Shown here piece after piece: positions 17,336-25,376 of a DNA stretch of 64,000 bases. Under the pieces are notes generated by a model. The model worked only from the letters and a program-made list of their open reading frames with translations. It ran no database searches and was not told the DNA's origin. This DNA comes from Microbacteriaceae bacterium MWH-Ta3. Lineage in GTDB: Bacteria; Actinomycetota; Actinomycetes; Actinomycetales; Microbacteriaceae. Position numbers and translations under genes: made by a program. The stretch lies in NCBI GenBank assembly GCA_003053925.1, contig QBKD01000001.1:1240001-1304000 (forward strand), written 5' to 3'. Position 1 is the stretch's first letter. Each line of letters starts with the position of its first letter.

Positions 17336-18763
17336 ATGAATATTCGTAACGCCACGCTGGGCTCGCAGCGCGTGGACATCATCATCGAGGACGGGCGCAT
17401 CGCATCGGTGCTGCCCGCCGTGGGCGGAGACCACCCCGCCGATATCGACGCTCAGGGACGATGGGTGATACCCGGCCTGTGGGACGAACACGTGCACCTG
17501 GGAGTGTGGGCGCAGCATGCGACTCGATGTGACGTACTGGCCGCCGAAAACGCCGACGAGGCCGTGGCGCTGATGCGCGCGCACGTTGCCGGTGACGACG
17601 GTCCGATTGTGGGCACCGGCTTGCGCTATGCGCTGTGGGATGTTCAGCCGACCATGGCGAAACTTGACGAGGTATCGGCCGAACGTGCCGTCGTGGTGTT
17701 CAGTATGGACGTGCACTCGTGTTGGGTGAACAGCGTTGCCGCCCGCAGATACGGCGTGGTCGAACAGGCGGGCGAATCGGGAATCCTGCGGGAACACGAT
17801 TCATTCGCGCTCTTGACGGCACTGGCCCAGATTCCCGACGACGCCATGGATGCGCTCATTGACCGTGTGGCACAGTCGGCTGCGGCGCGCGGAGTCGTGG
17901 GCGTGACCAGCTTCGAAATGGAAGACCCCGCGCACTGGATTCGTCGTGTCGCCAACGGGTTCGACACCCTGCGAATCAACGCCAGCGTGTACCCGGATCG
18001 GTTGAGCCAGGCAATCGAGGCCGGTTGGAAGACGGGTGACACCATCGCGGGCGACGTGACCATGGGTTTCCTCAAGGTGATTTCCGATGGCGCAATCAAC
18101 ACCCGCACGGCCTGCTGCCACGACCCGTATCCCGACGGTTCGGGGTACGGCGTCATGAACATCGAGAATGCTGACTTGATTGATCTGATGTCGCGCGCAC
18201 GAGACGCCGGGATCGGCTCGGCAATTCACGCCATCGGCGATGCGGCCAACACACATGTGATTGATGCATTCGAGGCCGTCGGTGTCGCCGGTCGTATCGA
18301 ACACGCCCAAATGGTGCGGCGTTCCGATGTGACGCGCATGGCGCGCCTGGGTTTGGTGGCCAGCGTTCAACCCAAACATGCCGTGGATGACCGCGATGTT
18401 GCCGACGAATTGTGGCGCGGTCGCGACTGGGCCTATCCCATGGCGTCGTTGCGCGCCGCGGGCGTGCGGGTGATTTGTGGGTCCGATGCGCCGGTTGCGC
18501 CTCTGGATCCGTGGTTGTCCATTCAATGCGCCGTCACTCGCACGGCAGGGGACCGCCCTGCGTGGCACCCGGACGAGGCACTGACAATCGACGAGGCGCT
18601 GGACTGTTCCACCCGATCAACAGTGGCCGTGGGGCAACCCGCCGACCTCGTGCTGCTGGACCGCGACCCCTACGCCTGTCCCGGAACGGAATTGGCATCG
18701 ATGCCCGTGTCGCTGACCATGCTTGCGGGCCGTGTGACGTTTGACGCAAAGGCCACCGCATGA
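17336..18763 (+). CDS. Amidohydrolase family protein (YtcJ-like)
   Basis: 475 residues from the ATG at 17336, preceded by AAAGGGG; upstream codons overlap the glycosylase gene. It has the composite beta sandwich plus metal-dependent TIM barrel: an N-terminal part ending VIPGLWDEHVHLG (HxH metal ligands), the middle stretch GFLKVISDGAINTRTA, HAIGDAAN with a metal His, RIEHAQMV, and VICGSDAPVAPLDP with the catalytic Asp. The C-terminal GQPADLVLLDRDP closes the sandwich. YtcJ-type enzymes hydrolyse formamides or related amides; substrate unknown. It overlaps the cupin gene (ATGA). Confidence 0.88.
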   Translation: MNIRNATLGSQRVDIIIEDGRIASVLPAVGGDHPADIDAQGRWVIPGLWDEHVHLGVWAQHATRCDVLAAENADEAVALMRAHVAGDDGPIVGTGLRYALWDVQPTMAKLDEVSAERAVVVFSMDVHSCWVNSVAARRYGVVEQAGESGILREHDSFALLTALAQIPDDAMDALIDRVAQSAAARGVVGVTSFEMEDPAHWIRRVANGFDTLRINASVYPDRLSQAIEAGWKTGDTIAGDVTMGFLKVISDGAINTRTACCHDPYPDGSGYGVMNIENADLIDLMSRARDAGIGSAIHAIGDAANTHVIDAFEAVGVAGRIEHAQMVRRSDVTRMARLGLVASVQPKHAVDDRDVADELWRGRDWAYPMASLRAAGVRVICGSDAPVAPLDPWLSIQCAVTRTAGDRPAWHPDEALTIDEALDCSTRSTVAVGQPADLVLLDRDPYACPGTELASMPVSLTMLAGRVTFDAKATA

Positions 18764-19110
18764 CCGCACACGACCTTTTTACTGAGGAATACATCGAAGC
18801 GGCGCTGATGGCGCACGTCGAACTCGAACCGGTGTCGGCCGACCAGGTCGTTGCGGGCTCGCCGATGACAGGCGCGCAGGTTCTTGCAACGTTCGGCGAC
18901 AACGAGATTGGCGTCTGGGAGATGACCGTGGGAACCATGTGGGATGTTGAGGTCGACGAGACGTTTCTTGTTCTGGCGGGATCCGCACGGGTCACGCGTG
19001 GCGACGGTTCCGTAATGGAAATCGTGCCGGGCTCCTTCGTGACGTTGGTTGCGGACGAGCGAACTGAGTGGGTCGTGTCGGACTTCGTACGGAAGATTTA
19101 CTGCGCATAG
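18760..19110 (+). CDS. Cupin-domain protein
   Basis: 116 residues. The ATG overlaps the amidohydrolase stop. The second half has the RmlC-like cupin pattern VEVDETFLVLAGSARVTRGDGSVMEIVPGSFVTLVADERTEWVVSDFVRKIYC (quoted only as layout here: barrel strands with Glu at about 67 and no full His set). It resembles small cupins of the (S)-ureidoglycine aminohydrolase type (Cupin_3), which bind small metabolites or metals. Because it is translationally coupled to the amidohydrolase, it may act on a related compound. Confidence 0.8.
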   Translation: MTAHDLFTEEYIEAALMAHVELEPVSADQVVAGSPMTGAQVLATFGDNEIGVWEMTVGTMWDVEVDETFLVLAGSARVTRGDGSVMEIVPGSFVTLVADERTEWVVSDFVRKIYCA

Positions 19111-19170
19111 TCGGCTCTGGCCTCGCGCACCCGTTTCCCTGCAAAAAATTTGCTCCTCGTTGCGCAGCAA

Positions 19171-19245
19171 CACGAAAAATTGCAACCAATGGGGTTGAAA
19201 GGGGCGGAATCGAGGTTTCACCTCGATGCGTTGTTATTTTTCGCG
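19171..19245. repeat. Intergenic AT-armed palindromic element, copy A
   Basis: Left arm CACGAAAAATTGCAACCAAT (19171-19190) and right arm GCGTTGTTATTTTTCGCG (19228-19245) are imperfect inverted repeats. Between them is an inner perfect hairpin of 8 base pairs (ATCGAGGT, loop TTC, ACCTCGAT; 19209-19227). It lies in the 220-base gap between the cupin and lysE-type genes and shares sequence and layout with copies at 20001, 21372 and 26808. The rest of this gap holds only a short palindrome GCAAAAAATTTGC at 19141, possibly an arm remnant. Confidence 0.8.
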
Positions 19246-19331
19246 AACATGATGGGTGGCGAGGTCGGTATGTAACGCGACGTGGTGGGGCACGCGAGGT
19301 GCGGCCGCGCCGACTGTGACAGGCTAAACAC

Positions 19332-19958
19332 ATGTCTGTCGAACTGCTGCTGGCCTATTGGGTTGTGTCGTTCCTGTTGACCATCACCCCTGGTGCCGAC
19401 TGGGCGTTCGTGATTGCGGCGGGTCTGCGCGAAAAGTCCGTCGTGCCGTCGGTTGCCGGGCTTCTGGTGGGGTACACGGGCCTCACCGCAGTCGTTGCGG
19501 CGGGCCTCGCGGTCATCGTGTCGCAATCCGAGCTGGCCATGCTGGCGTTGTCCGTATCGGGCGGCGTGTATCTGCTGTGGCTGGGTTTCACGACTCTGAA
19601 AAATCCCACCGTGCCGACCGACGACGACGATGCGCCGCGCGGTTCGGCGTGGACGCGTCTGTGGGTGGGGGCCGGAGTGAGCGGCCTGAACCCCAAGGCA
19701 CTGTTGCTGTTTGTCGCACTACTGCCACAATTCGTCGATTCGGACGGTGCGTGGCCCATTGGGCTACAGCTTGCACTGTTGGGCCTCATTCACATGCTGA
19801 ATACTGCCGCGGTGTATTCGCTGGTGGGCGTTTTTGCCGCACGAATTTTGCGGTCGAGGCCGGCAACTGCGGTGTTCGTGAGCCGCCTGTCGGGTATGTC
19901 GATGGTGCTGATCGGCCTCGTGCTGCTGGGCGAAAAGGTCTGGGAAATGATGGCGTGA
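19332..19958 (+). CDS. LysE/RhtB family amino-acid exporter
   Basis: 208 residues with about six membrane helices. The N-terminal signature LLTITPGADWAFVIAAGLREKS is the LysE/RhtB motif (usually PGP), and the GLNPKALLLFVALLPQFV block near residue 120 is the second conserved motif. The family exports lysine, homoserine, threonine or similar. The gene stands alone, flanked on both sides by copies A and B of an intergenic repeat in the same orientation, which could have moved it. No strong ribosome binding site is seen. Confidence 0.88.
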   Translation: MSVELLLAYWVVSFLLTITPGADWAFVIAAGLREKSVVPSVAGLLVGYTGLTAVVAAGLAVIVSQSELAMLALSVSGGVYLLWLGFTTLKNPTVPTDDDDAPRGSAWTRLWVGAGVSGLNPKALLLFVALLPQFVDSDGAWPIGLQLALLGLIHMLNTAAVYSLVGVFAARILRSRPATAVFVSRLSGMSMVLIGLVLLGEKVWEMMA

Positions 19959-20000
19959 CCTGCGGTCACTCCGAATAATGACAACCAGCGGCGCGATCCC

Positions 20001-20074
20001 GGCGAAAATTTACAACCGCGTGGTTTGAAAATGCGGAAATCGAGGCTTCGCCTCAATCTGTTGTAATTTTTCGC
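20001..20074. repeat. Intergenic AT-armed palindromic element, copy B
   Basis: Left arm GGCGAAAATTTACAACCGCG (20001-20020), right arm CTGTTGTAATTTTTCGC (20058-20074), inner hairpin GAGGC-TTC-GCCTC. It aligns with copy A over most of its right two thirds (shared GAAATCGAGG and CCTC-AT-TTGT-ATTTTTCGC), in the same orientation. Confidence 0.78.
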
Positions 20075-20105
20075 AATCGGCCACTGCAGAAAATTGCACA
20101 GAAGT

Positions 20106-20117
20106 TAGGCTGGCTGC
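20106..20117 (+). promoter_or_regulatory. Leaderless-type promoter of luxS
   Basis: TAGGCT at 20106-20111 is six bases before the ATG; no ribosome binding site is present. Confidence 0.5.
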
Positions 20118-20588
20118 ATGTCTGATGCACCCACGATGAACGTCGAATCCTTCAATCTCGATCACCGCGCAGTCGCGGCGCCGTACATTCGGGTGGCTGA
20201 CCGCAAAACACTCCCGCACGGCGATGTCATCACGAAGTTCGACGTGCGTTTCACCCAGCCCAATGTGGCGTATCTCGACATGCCGGCAATCCATTCGTTG
20301 GAACATCTGTTTGCCGAGAAAAGCCGCAACCACTCGGACGCCATCATCGATTTTTCGCCCATGGGCTGCCAAACCGGTTTCTATCTGATCGTCCGCGGCG
20401 AACCCACGTTTGACGACATCGCCAATCTTGTCGAGCGCACATTGCGCGACGTCCTGGTGGCGACCGAGGTTCCCGCGGCCAATGAGGTTCAGTGCGGCTG
20501 GGGTGCGAACCACTCGCTCGAGGGTGCGCAATCTGCCGCATCCGATTTTCTTGCGGCACGTGCCTCGTGGTCACAGGTTATGGCGTGA
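20118..20588 (+). CDS. luxS: S-ribosylhomocysteine lyase LuxS
   Basis: 156 residues. LuxS cleaves S-ribosylhomocysteine to homocysteine and DPD, the precursor of autoinducer-2. The metal ligands HSLEH (His59, His63) and Cys126 (EVQCGWG) are present, as are the catalytic Cys84 (PMGCQTGFY) and the substrate-binding N-terminus SFNLDHRAV. The gene overlaps the nucleosidase gene (GTGA), so both enzymes that recycle S-adenosylhomocysteine are made from one message. Confidence 0.95.
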   Translation: MSDAPTMNVESFNLDHRAVAAPYIRVADRKTLPHGDVITKFDVRFTQPNVAYLDMPAIHSLEHLFAEKSRNHSDAIIDFSPMGCQTGFYLIVRGEPTFDDIANLVERTLRDVLVATEVPAANEVQCGWGANHSLEGAQSAASDFLAARASWSQVMA

Positions 20589-21304
20589 GCACAGACACCG
20601 CTTGCGTGGTCACCGCTACACCGACCGCCATCGTCATCGTGGCAATGGACGACGAGGCCGTGCCGTTCCTGGACATGGCTGACTCGGTCACCGAGATTGT
20701 CGCTGGCGCCGCCTTCACTGCCCGTTCCCTTCTGTTCGGACAGCGTTCTATTGCCCTGATTGTTGCGGGAATTGGGATGGTCAATGGCGCACACGCGGCG
20801 ACACAAGCAATCGTGCGCTGGGGCGCGCACGTTCCGTTGATTAGTGCAGGCAGCGCGGGCGGGCTCGGTGGCGATATTCGCGTCGGCGAGGTGATTGTGA
20901 GTTCGGCCCTGGTGAACCTCGATGCCGATGTGCGTGCATTTGGCTACGCTCTGGGCCAGGTGCCCGGAATGCCCGCCGAATACGAAGCCTCGGTGGAACT
21001 TCGAGGCGCGGCGCTCGCCGATTCGTCGACATTCGTCGTGCGCTCTGGAGTTATCGGTTCGGGCGACCGATTCGTGACCACCGACGTGGCGCACCAGATA
21101 CGCCAGGATTTCCCGGCGATCTCGGCTGTGGATATGGAATCCGCGGCAATCGCCCAGATTGCTTTCCGCCACGATGTCCCATTTGTGTCGGTCCGTGCGA
21201 TTTCGGACCTCTGCGCGCCCGACGGCGACGAATTTCTGACGCACATCGACGACGCCGCACGGAATTCGGCGGCTGTGGTGGTGGCGGCGCTCGCGCGGCT
21301 GTAG
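20585..21304 (+). CDS. mtnN: 5'-methylthioadenosine/S-adenosylhomocysteine nucleosidase
   Basis: 239 residues from a GTG at 20585 that shares bases with the luxS stop. The enzyme removes adenine from S-adenosylhomocysteine, giving the LuxS substrate, and from methylthioadenosine. The nucleoside phosphorylase fold is visible: VIVAMDDEA at the start, the SAGSAGGL loop, the SGDRFV substrate part and the [13 protein letters not shown] motif with the Met-Glu that binds ribose, followed by VRAISDLC with the catalytic Asp. The frame is open further upstream within luxS but without family resemblance. Confidence 0.93.
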   Translation: MSTDTACVVTATPTAIVIVAMDDEAVPFLDMADSVTEIVAGAAFTARSLLFGQRSIALIVAGIGMVNGAHAATQAIVRWGAHVPLISAGSAGGLGGDIRVGEVIVSSALVNLDADVRAFGYALGQVPGMPAEYEASVELRGAALADSSTFVVRSGVIGSGDRFVTTDVAHQIRQDFPAISAVDMESAAIAQIAFRHDVPFVSVRAISDLCAPDGDEFLTHIDDAARNSAAVVVAALARL

Positions 21305-21371
21305 TCGCGCCTCGCCTGGCCCAATCGTCAGCGCACCCAATCACCGCGTTTCACCTGCTGCGCGCGCGTTC

Positions 21372-21450
21372 TTCGCAAAAAATTACAACGCACCGAGGTG
21401 GCAGCCACCTTTTACGCATTTGGGGCTGGTTGGTTGCAATTTTTCGAACG
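21372..21450. repeat. Intergenic AT-armed palindromic element, copy C (inverted orientation)
   Basis: Left arm TTCGCAAAAAATTACAACG (21372-21390), right arm GGTTGCAATTTTTCGAACG (to 21450) and an inner 7-base-pair hairpin AGGTGGC-A-GCCACCT (21396-21410). Read on the minus strand it has the same order of parts as copies A and B. It lies between mtnN and tRNA-Gly. Confidence 0.75.
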
Positions 21451-21517
21451 AAATCCCCGCATAACCACTGTCAAAATGCGGGAGGAATGCGAAATCCCCG
21501 CCGAACCACTGCAAAAT
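21450..21517. repeat. Two imperfect 27-28 base direct repeats
   Basis: 21450-21477 and 21491-21517 share GAAATCCCCGC, AACCACTG and CAAAAT at matching spacing. The first also forms a hairpin (CCCGCAT against ATGCGGG, 21456-21482). They lie downstream of tRNA-Gly on its strand and may be decayed terminators. Confidence 0.55.
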
Positions 21518-21529
21518 CCTCCGGGGAAC

Positions 21530-21559
21530 GCAAAAGCCCCGGCGCGAACGCCGGGGCTG
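21530..21559 (-). terminator. Intrinsic terminator of tRNA-Gly
   Basis: On the minus strand a GC-rich stem AGCCCCGGCG with CGCCGGGGCT and a short loop is followed by TTTT, directly after the tRNA 3' end. Confidence 0.8.
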
Positions 21560-21633
21560 TGGAGGGGATGACGGGAATCGAACCCGCGTGATCAGTTTGG
21601 AAGACTGAGGCTCTACCATTGAGCTACATCCCC
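21560..21633 (-). tRNA. tRNA-Gly (anticodon TCC)
   Basis: On the minus strand a full cloverleaf is formed: acceptor GGGGATG with CATCCCC, D arm with GCTC/GAGC, anticodon loop CTTCCAA (anticodon TCC), T arm GCGGG-TTCGATT-CCCGT, discriminator T and an encoded CCA end. 74 bases including CCA. Confidence 0.95.
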
Positions 21634-21640
21634 ACAGGGG

Positions 21641-21669
21641 AGTCTAATACACAAATTCTGATGCTCGAA
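21641..21669 (-). promoter_or_regulatory. Promoter of tRNA-Gly
   Basis: On the minus strand TTCGAG, a 17-base spacer and TAGACT end about eight bases before the tRNA. A second TAGACT on the plus strand at 21692-21697 could serve tRNA-Pro and tig in the other direction. Confidence 0.5.
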
Positions 21670-21746
21670 ACACCTCGCGCCGTGGCATGGTTTTCACCCG
21701 CTAGACTTGGGGAGCCTCGTGTGCGTGTTCGCGCGCCACGAAAGCC

Positions 21747-21821
21747 CGGGGCGTAGCTCAGCTTGGCTAGAGCGCCCGCTTTGGGAGCGGGAGGTCGCAG
21801 GTTCGAATCCTGTCGCCCCGA
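21747..21821 (+). tRNA. tRNA-Pro (anticodon TGG)
   Basis: Cloverleaf with acceptor CGGGGCG/CGCCCCG, anticodon stem CCCGC/GCGGG, loop TTTGGGA (anticodon TGG), T arm GCAGG-TTCGAAT-CCTGT and discriminator A. The CCA end is not encoded. It lies 28 bases upstream of the trigger factor start, so both probably share a transcript. Confidence 0.94.
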
Positions 21822-21849
21822 CGGTTACAACACACCAAGGAGATATGTA

Positions 21850-23202
21850 GTGCCTACCAACACAGTTGAGCGTCTTAACCCCACTCGCATCAAGTTGACG
21901 ATTGAGGTGACTCCGGAAGAGCTCAAGCCCTCGCTCGACCACGCCTACAAGCACATCGCGGAATCGGTGAACATTCCCGGTTTCCGTAAGGGCAAGGTTC
22001 CCGCCCGCATGATCGACCAGCGCGTTGGTCGTGGCGAAGTTCTCGCTCACGCTGTGTCGGAAGGCATCGACGGTTTCTTCCGTGACGCCGTCAAGGCCGA
22101 GAACATCAAGCCCCTCGGTCGTCCCGAGGTTACCGACACCGTCATGCCCAACGAGGCTGACTTTTCGGGCAACCTGGTTCTCACCATCGAAACCGACGTG
22201 CGTCCCGAATTCGACCTCCCCGCCTACGAGGGCCTCAAGGTCACCGTTGATGCAGCGAACGTCAGCAAGGCCGAGGTCGAGGCAGAGCTCGAGTCCGTGC
22301 GTACCCGCTTCGGCACTCTGGTCACCGTTGACCGTCCCGTTACCAAGGGTGACTTCGTCACCATCGACCTGTCGGCCACCATCGGCGACAAGGTCATCGA
22401 CACCGCCTCGTCGATCTCGTATGAGGTTGGATCGGGCGAACTGATTGACGGCATCGACGAAGCCATCGACACGCTCACCGCAGGCGAATCGACCACCTTT
22501 GAATCGAAACTGCTGGGCGGCGACCACGCCGGCGAGATGGCACAGATTGCTGTGACCGTCACCAGCGTGAAGGTTCGCGAACTGCCCGAGGCCGACGACG
22601 AATTCGCGCAGGTCGCCAGCCAGTTCGACACCATCAAGGAACTCCGCGAGGACCTCAAGACCCAGCTCGAGAATCGCAAGGTTTACGAACAGGGCGCTCA
22701 GGCTCGCACCGTCCTCGTTGACCTTCTTCTGGAGAAGACGAAGATCGAGGTCCCTGCCGGAATCATCGAAGACGAGGTCACGCGTCACCTCGAGGGCGAA
22801 AACCGCCTCGACGATGACGCACACCGCGCTGAGGTTCAGGAATCGACCGCAAAGTCGTTCCGCCTGCAGATTCTGCTGGACGCCATCGCCGAGAAGGAAG
22901 AAGTTCAGGTCGGTCAGGACGAACTTCTGTCGTACCTCTTCCAGTCGGCTCAGCAGTACGGCATGGAAGCCAACGAATTCATCAAGATCCTGTCGCAGAA
23001 CAACCAGATTCCCGCCATGGTGGGCGAGGTTGCACGCTCGAAGGCCATCGCGCTCGTACTGAGCAAGGCCGAGGTCGTCGACTCGAAGGGCAAGGTCATT
23101 GACCTGTCCGAGTTCACCGCTTCGGCGTCGGCTGCAGTCGAGTCGCCGATCGATGCTCACGAGGGCCACGACCACGACGACCACGCAGGTCACAACCACT
23201 AA
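21850..23202 (+). CDS. tig: Trigger factor (ribosome-associated chaperone and peptidyl-prolyl isomerase)
   Basis: 450 residues from a GTG with AAGGAG at 21837-21842. The ribosome-docking loop is FRKGKVP (around residue 45), followed by the FKBP-type domain ([15 protein letters not shown] to GDHAGEMA) and the helical C-terminal chaperone arms. The last 15 residues are His- and Asp-rich ([15 protein letters not shown]), a possible metal-binding tail. The frame upstream of 21850 runs through tRNA-Pro and is not coding. It precedes clpP1-clpP2, as in most bacteria. Confidence 0.95.
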   Translation: MPTNTVERLNPTRIKLTIEVTPEELKPSLDHAYKHIAESVNIPGFRKGKVPARMIDQRVGRGEVLAHAVSEGIDGFFRDAVKAENIKPLGRPEVTDTVMPNEADFSGNLVLTIETDVRPEFDLPAYEGLKVTVDAANVSKAEVEAELESVRTRFGTLVTVDRPVTKGDFVTIDLSATIGDKVIDTASSISYEVGSGELIDGIDEAIDTLTAGESTTFESKLLGGDHAGEMAQIAVTVTSVKVRELPEADDEFAQVASQFDTIKELREDLKTQLENRKVYEQGAQARTVLVDLLLEKTKIEVPAGIIEDEVTRHLEGENRLDDDAHRAEVQESTAKSFRLQILLDAIAEKEEVQVGQDELLSYLFQSAQQYGMEANEFIKILSQNNQIPAMVGEVARSKAIALVLSKAEVVDSKGKVIDLSEFTASASAAVESPIDAHEGHDHDDHAGHNH

Positions 23203-23245
23203 GTAGTGGTTTTTCGGAAATGGGCTGCTTCGGCAGCCCATTTTC
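23194..23245 (+). terminator. Tandem hairpin terminators after tig
   Basis: A 7-base-pair hairpin AACCACT/AGTGGTT (23194-23211) overlaps the tig stop codon and is followed by T residues. A second, TGGGCTGC-TTCG-GCAGCCCA (23221-23240) followed by TTTT, lies ten bases on. Together they separate tig from clpP1. Confidence 0.75.
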
Positions 23246-23320
23246 TTTGCCCTTGGCGAATATGGCCCAAGCCCGCTAAGTGCTTGGGTACTCTGGCACA
23301 GAACCCTAAAGGAGTGTGTG

Positions 23321-23908
23321 ATGAGCGATTCGATGTTCCCACCGAACGTCTTCGACCGTCTGTTGAAGGACCGCATTATTTGGTTGGGCAGTGAAGTCCG
23401 CGACGATAACGCCAACGAGATCGCAGCCAAGCTGTTGCTTCTCGCTGCGGAGGATCCCGAGAAGGACATTTACCTGTACATCAACTCGCCCGGTGGTTCG
23501 ATCACGGCCGGTATGGCCATCTACGACACCATGCAGTTCGTGCCCAACGACATCGTCACGGTGGGAATCGGTATGGCCGCGTCGATGGGTCAGTTGCTGT
23601 TGACCGCCGGCACAAAGGGCAAGCGATACATCACGCCGAACGCGCGCGTGCTCTTGCACCAGCCCCACGGTGGATTCGGTGGTACCGCCTCGGATATTCA
23701 AACCCAGGCCCAGCTGATTTTGTCCATGAAGCAGCGTCTGGCGGAAATCACCGCCGAAGCGACGGGCAAGACTGTCGAACAGGTCAATGCCGATGGCGAC
23801 CGTGACCGTTGGTTTACCGCGGAAGAGGCGCTTGCCTACGGTTTTGTCGACCACATTCGTGCCAGCGCGACCGACGTCATTGGCGGCGGCGGAACGAGCG
23901 GAAAGTAA
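23321..23908 (+). CDS. clpP1: ATP-dependent Clp protease proteolytic subunit ClpP1
   Basis: 195 residues from the ATG at 23321, preceded by AGGAG; a GTG one codon earlier is possible. Catalytic triad: Ser88 in GMAASMGQ, His113 in HQPHGG, and Asp158 in NADGDRDRW. The axial-loop and strand motif YINSPGGS is at 53-60. It forms the chamber of the Clp protease; actinobacteria typically need a mixed ClpP1P2 tetradecamer. The gene is five bases upstream of clpP2. Confidence 0.95.
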   Translation: MSDSMFPPNVFDRLLKDRIIWLGSEVRDDNANEIAAKLLLLAAEDPEKDIYLYINSPGGSITAGMAIYDTMQFVPNDIVTVGIGMAASMGQLLLTAGTKGKRYITPNARVLLHQPHGGFGGTASDIQTQAQLILSMKQRLAEITAEATGKTVEQVNADGDRDRWFTAEEALAYGFVDHIRASATDVIGGGGTSGK

Positions 23909-23913
23909 ACACC

Positions 23914-24561
23914 ATGAACTACACATTCGATGGCCGTGCGCCGATTGCAATGCCCGAGTCGCGCTACATCCTTCCCGATTTCGAAGAGCGTACCTCGTAC
24001 GGTGTGCGCTCGCAGAACCCCTATTCGAAGCTGTTCCAGGACCGCATTGTGTTCCTGGGCGTGCAGGTCGACGACGCATCGGCCGATGACGTCATGGCGC
24101 AGCTGCTCGTTCTGGAAAGCCAGGACCCCGAGCGCGACATCGTCATGTACATCAATTCGCCCGGTGGATCCTTCACCGCGATGACCGCAATTTACGACAC
24201 GATGCAGTACATCCGCCCCCAGATTCAGACCGTTGTTCTGGGTCAGGCGGCATCCGCTGCCGCCGTGTTGTTGGCCGGTGGAACGCCCGGCAAGCGCCTC
24301 GCGCTTCCCAACGCACGCATTCTGATTCACCAGCCCTCGACGGGCGACGCGGGCCGCGGCCAGGCGTCGGACATCGAGATTCAGGCGCGCGAAATCGCTC
24401 GCCTGCGCGAATGGCTCGAGGTCACGTTGTCGGATCACTCGAACAAGTCGATCGACGAGGTTCGCCGCGACATCGACCGCGACAAGATCCTCACGGCTGC
24501 CGAGGCCTTGGAATACGGTCTGATTGACCAGGTTCTGACCAGCCGTAAGACGGTCAAGTAG
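23914..24561 (+). CDS. clpP2: ATP-dependent Clp protease proteolytic subunit ClpP2
   Basis: 215 residues from the ATG at 23914; codons upstream overlap clpP1. The triad is Ser114 (GQAASAA), His139 (HQPSTGD) and Asp186 (RRDIDRDK). The N-terminus (about 20 residues before [13 protein letters not shown]) is longer than in ClpP1 and may be a propeptide, as in mycobacterial ClpP2. It partners ClpP1 and is fed by ClpX or ClpC. Confidence 0.95.
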   Translation: MNYTFDGRAPIAMPESRYILPDFEERTSYGVRSQNPYSKLFQDRIVFLGVQVDDASADDVMAQLLVLESQDPERDIVMYINSPGGSFTAMTAIYDTMQYIRPQIQTVVLGQAASAAAVLLAGGTPGKRLALPNARILIHQPSTGDAGRGQASDIEIQAREIARLREWLEVTLSDHSNKSIDEVRRDIDRDKILTAAEALEYGLIDQVLTSRKTVK

Positions 24562-24576
24562 TACCCAGGTTGTGAC

Positions 24577-24607
24577 GAAGCGGGTGGGCCATGTGTCCAC
24601 CCGCTTC
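24577..24607. terminator. Bidirectional hairpin between clpP2 and the CopC-like gene
   Basis: A perfect 11-base-pair stem GAAGCGGGTGG/CCACCCGCTTC with a nine-base loop sits between the convergent genes. There is no clear T run. Confidence 0.65.
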
Positions 24608-24650
24608 TGTCGTTAAGCCGTGCGTAACCCCTGCCAGGTCGTGCACATTG

Positions 24651-25277
24651 CTAGGACAGGTGGTCTTCGCTTTCACGCGAACCCAGGAGTCGAATCAGTA
24701 ACCAGATCGCGCCAATAAGCACGGGAATGGTGGACAGGCCAATCCATACGGGCAGCCAATCGGGTTCCGATTCGGTGCTTGGCCCGGGCACGCCCGGGCT
24801 GGGGGCCTCGGTGGGCTCCACGGTTTCTTCGCCGACGGGCGTTTGCGACTCACCGCAGATGGGAATGTTCGAGTACGCGGGGCCTTGATCGGCGTCTTCG
24901 GCTGGCGCCCACTCAAAGCTGAATTCGCCCGAGATTGTGTGACCATCGCGGGACACCACTTGATATTGCACGGTGTACGTGCCCGGGCCGCCCAGTGCGG
25001 CGTGTGTCGAGGCCTCGGATCCCATGACGTCCACGCACCCGTCGCCGTAGTACAGGCCTGCCTCATCGTGAACGACAATGGCAAAGCCGCCTCCCGCACC
25101 ACCCATATCGAGCAACTCGTCGTTGGTGTACACGGTGATGGCGGGAATGTTCGACACCGTCTCGCCATCAGCGGGCGTCGAACCCACGATGGAGTTGTGC
25201 GCGGTCGCGGGGGAGGTGCCCACAAGTGTAACGGCGAAGGCAAGGGTGATGGCGCTGGCTGCGCCTCGAATGGTCAT
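24651..25277 (-). CDS. CopC-domain copper-binding protein, membrane anchored
   Basis: 208 residues. A signal peptide ends near TSPATA-HNS, leaving an N-terminal His that would be a copper ligand, as in CopC. The domain follows the family order: VGSTPADGETVSNIPAITVYTN, then GPGTYTVQYQVVSRDGHTISGEFSF with the second His. An acidic Pro/Glu/Thr linker leads to one C-terminal membrane helix (LPVWIGLSTIPVLIGAIWLLIRLL) and a short cytoplasmic tail. It probably binds copper at the outer face of the membrane. Convergent with clpP2 and divergent from clpX. Confidence 0.85.
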   Translation of the reverse strand: MTIRGAASAITLAFAVTLVGTSPATAHNSIVGSTPADGETVSNIPAITVYTNDELLDMGGAGGGFAIVVHDEAGLYYGDGCVDVMGSEASTHAALGGPGTYTVQYQVVSRDGHTISGEFSFEWAPAEDADQGPAYSNIPICGESQTPVGEETVEPTEAPSPGVPGPSTESEPDWLPVWIGLSTIPVLIGAIWLLIRLLGSRESEDHLS

Positions 25278-25289
25278 GTTTATAGAGTA
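25278..25289 (-). promoter_or_regulatory. Leaderless-type promoter of the CopC-like gene
   Basis: On the minus strand TACTCT is followed by six bases and the ATG. TGAACA, 18 bases upstream of the -10 box, is a possible -35. Confidence 0.5.
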
Positions 25290-25376
25290 CGCGCCACGCC
25301 GCGGCGCTTCTGTTCATAATGTGCAGGGCGTATTCGCAGGCCGCGTTAGGCTTATCGGGTACACGAAGGAGGGGCC

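Noticed and set aside
21694-23469. A 591-codon open frame on the minus strand opposite trigger factor and tRNA-Pro
   Set aside because: It runs antisense through tig, tRNA-Pro and the terminators, has no ribosome binding site and shows no domain. It results from high GC at third codon positions.
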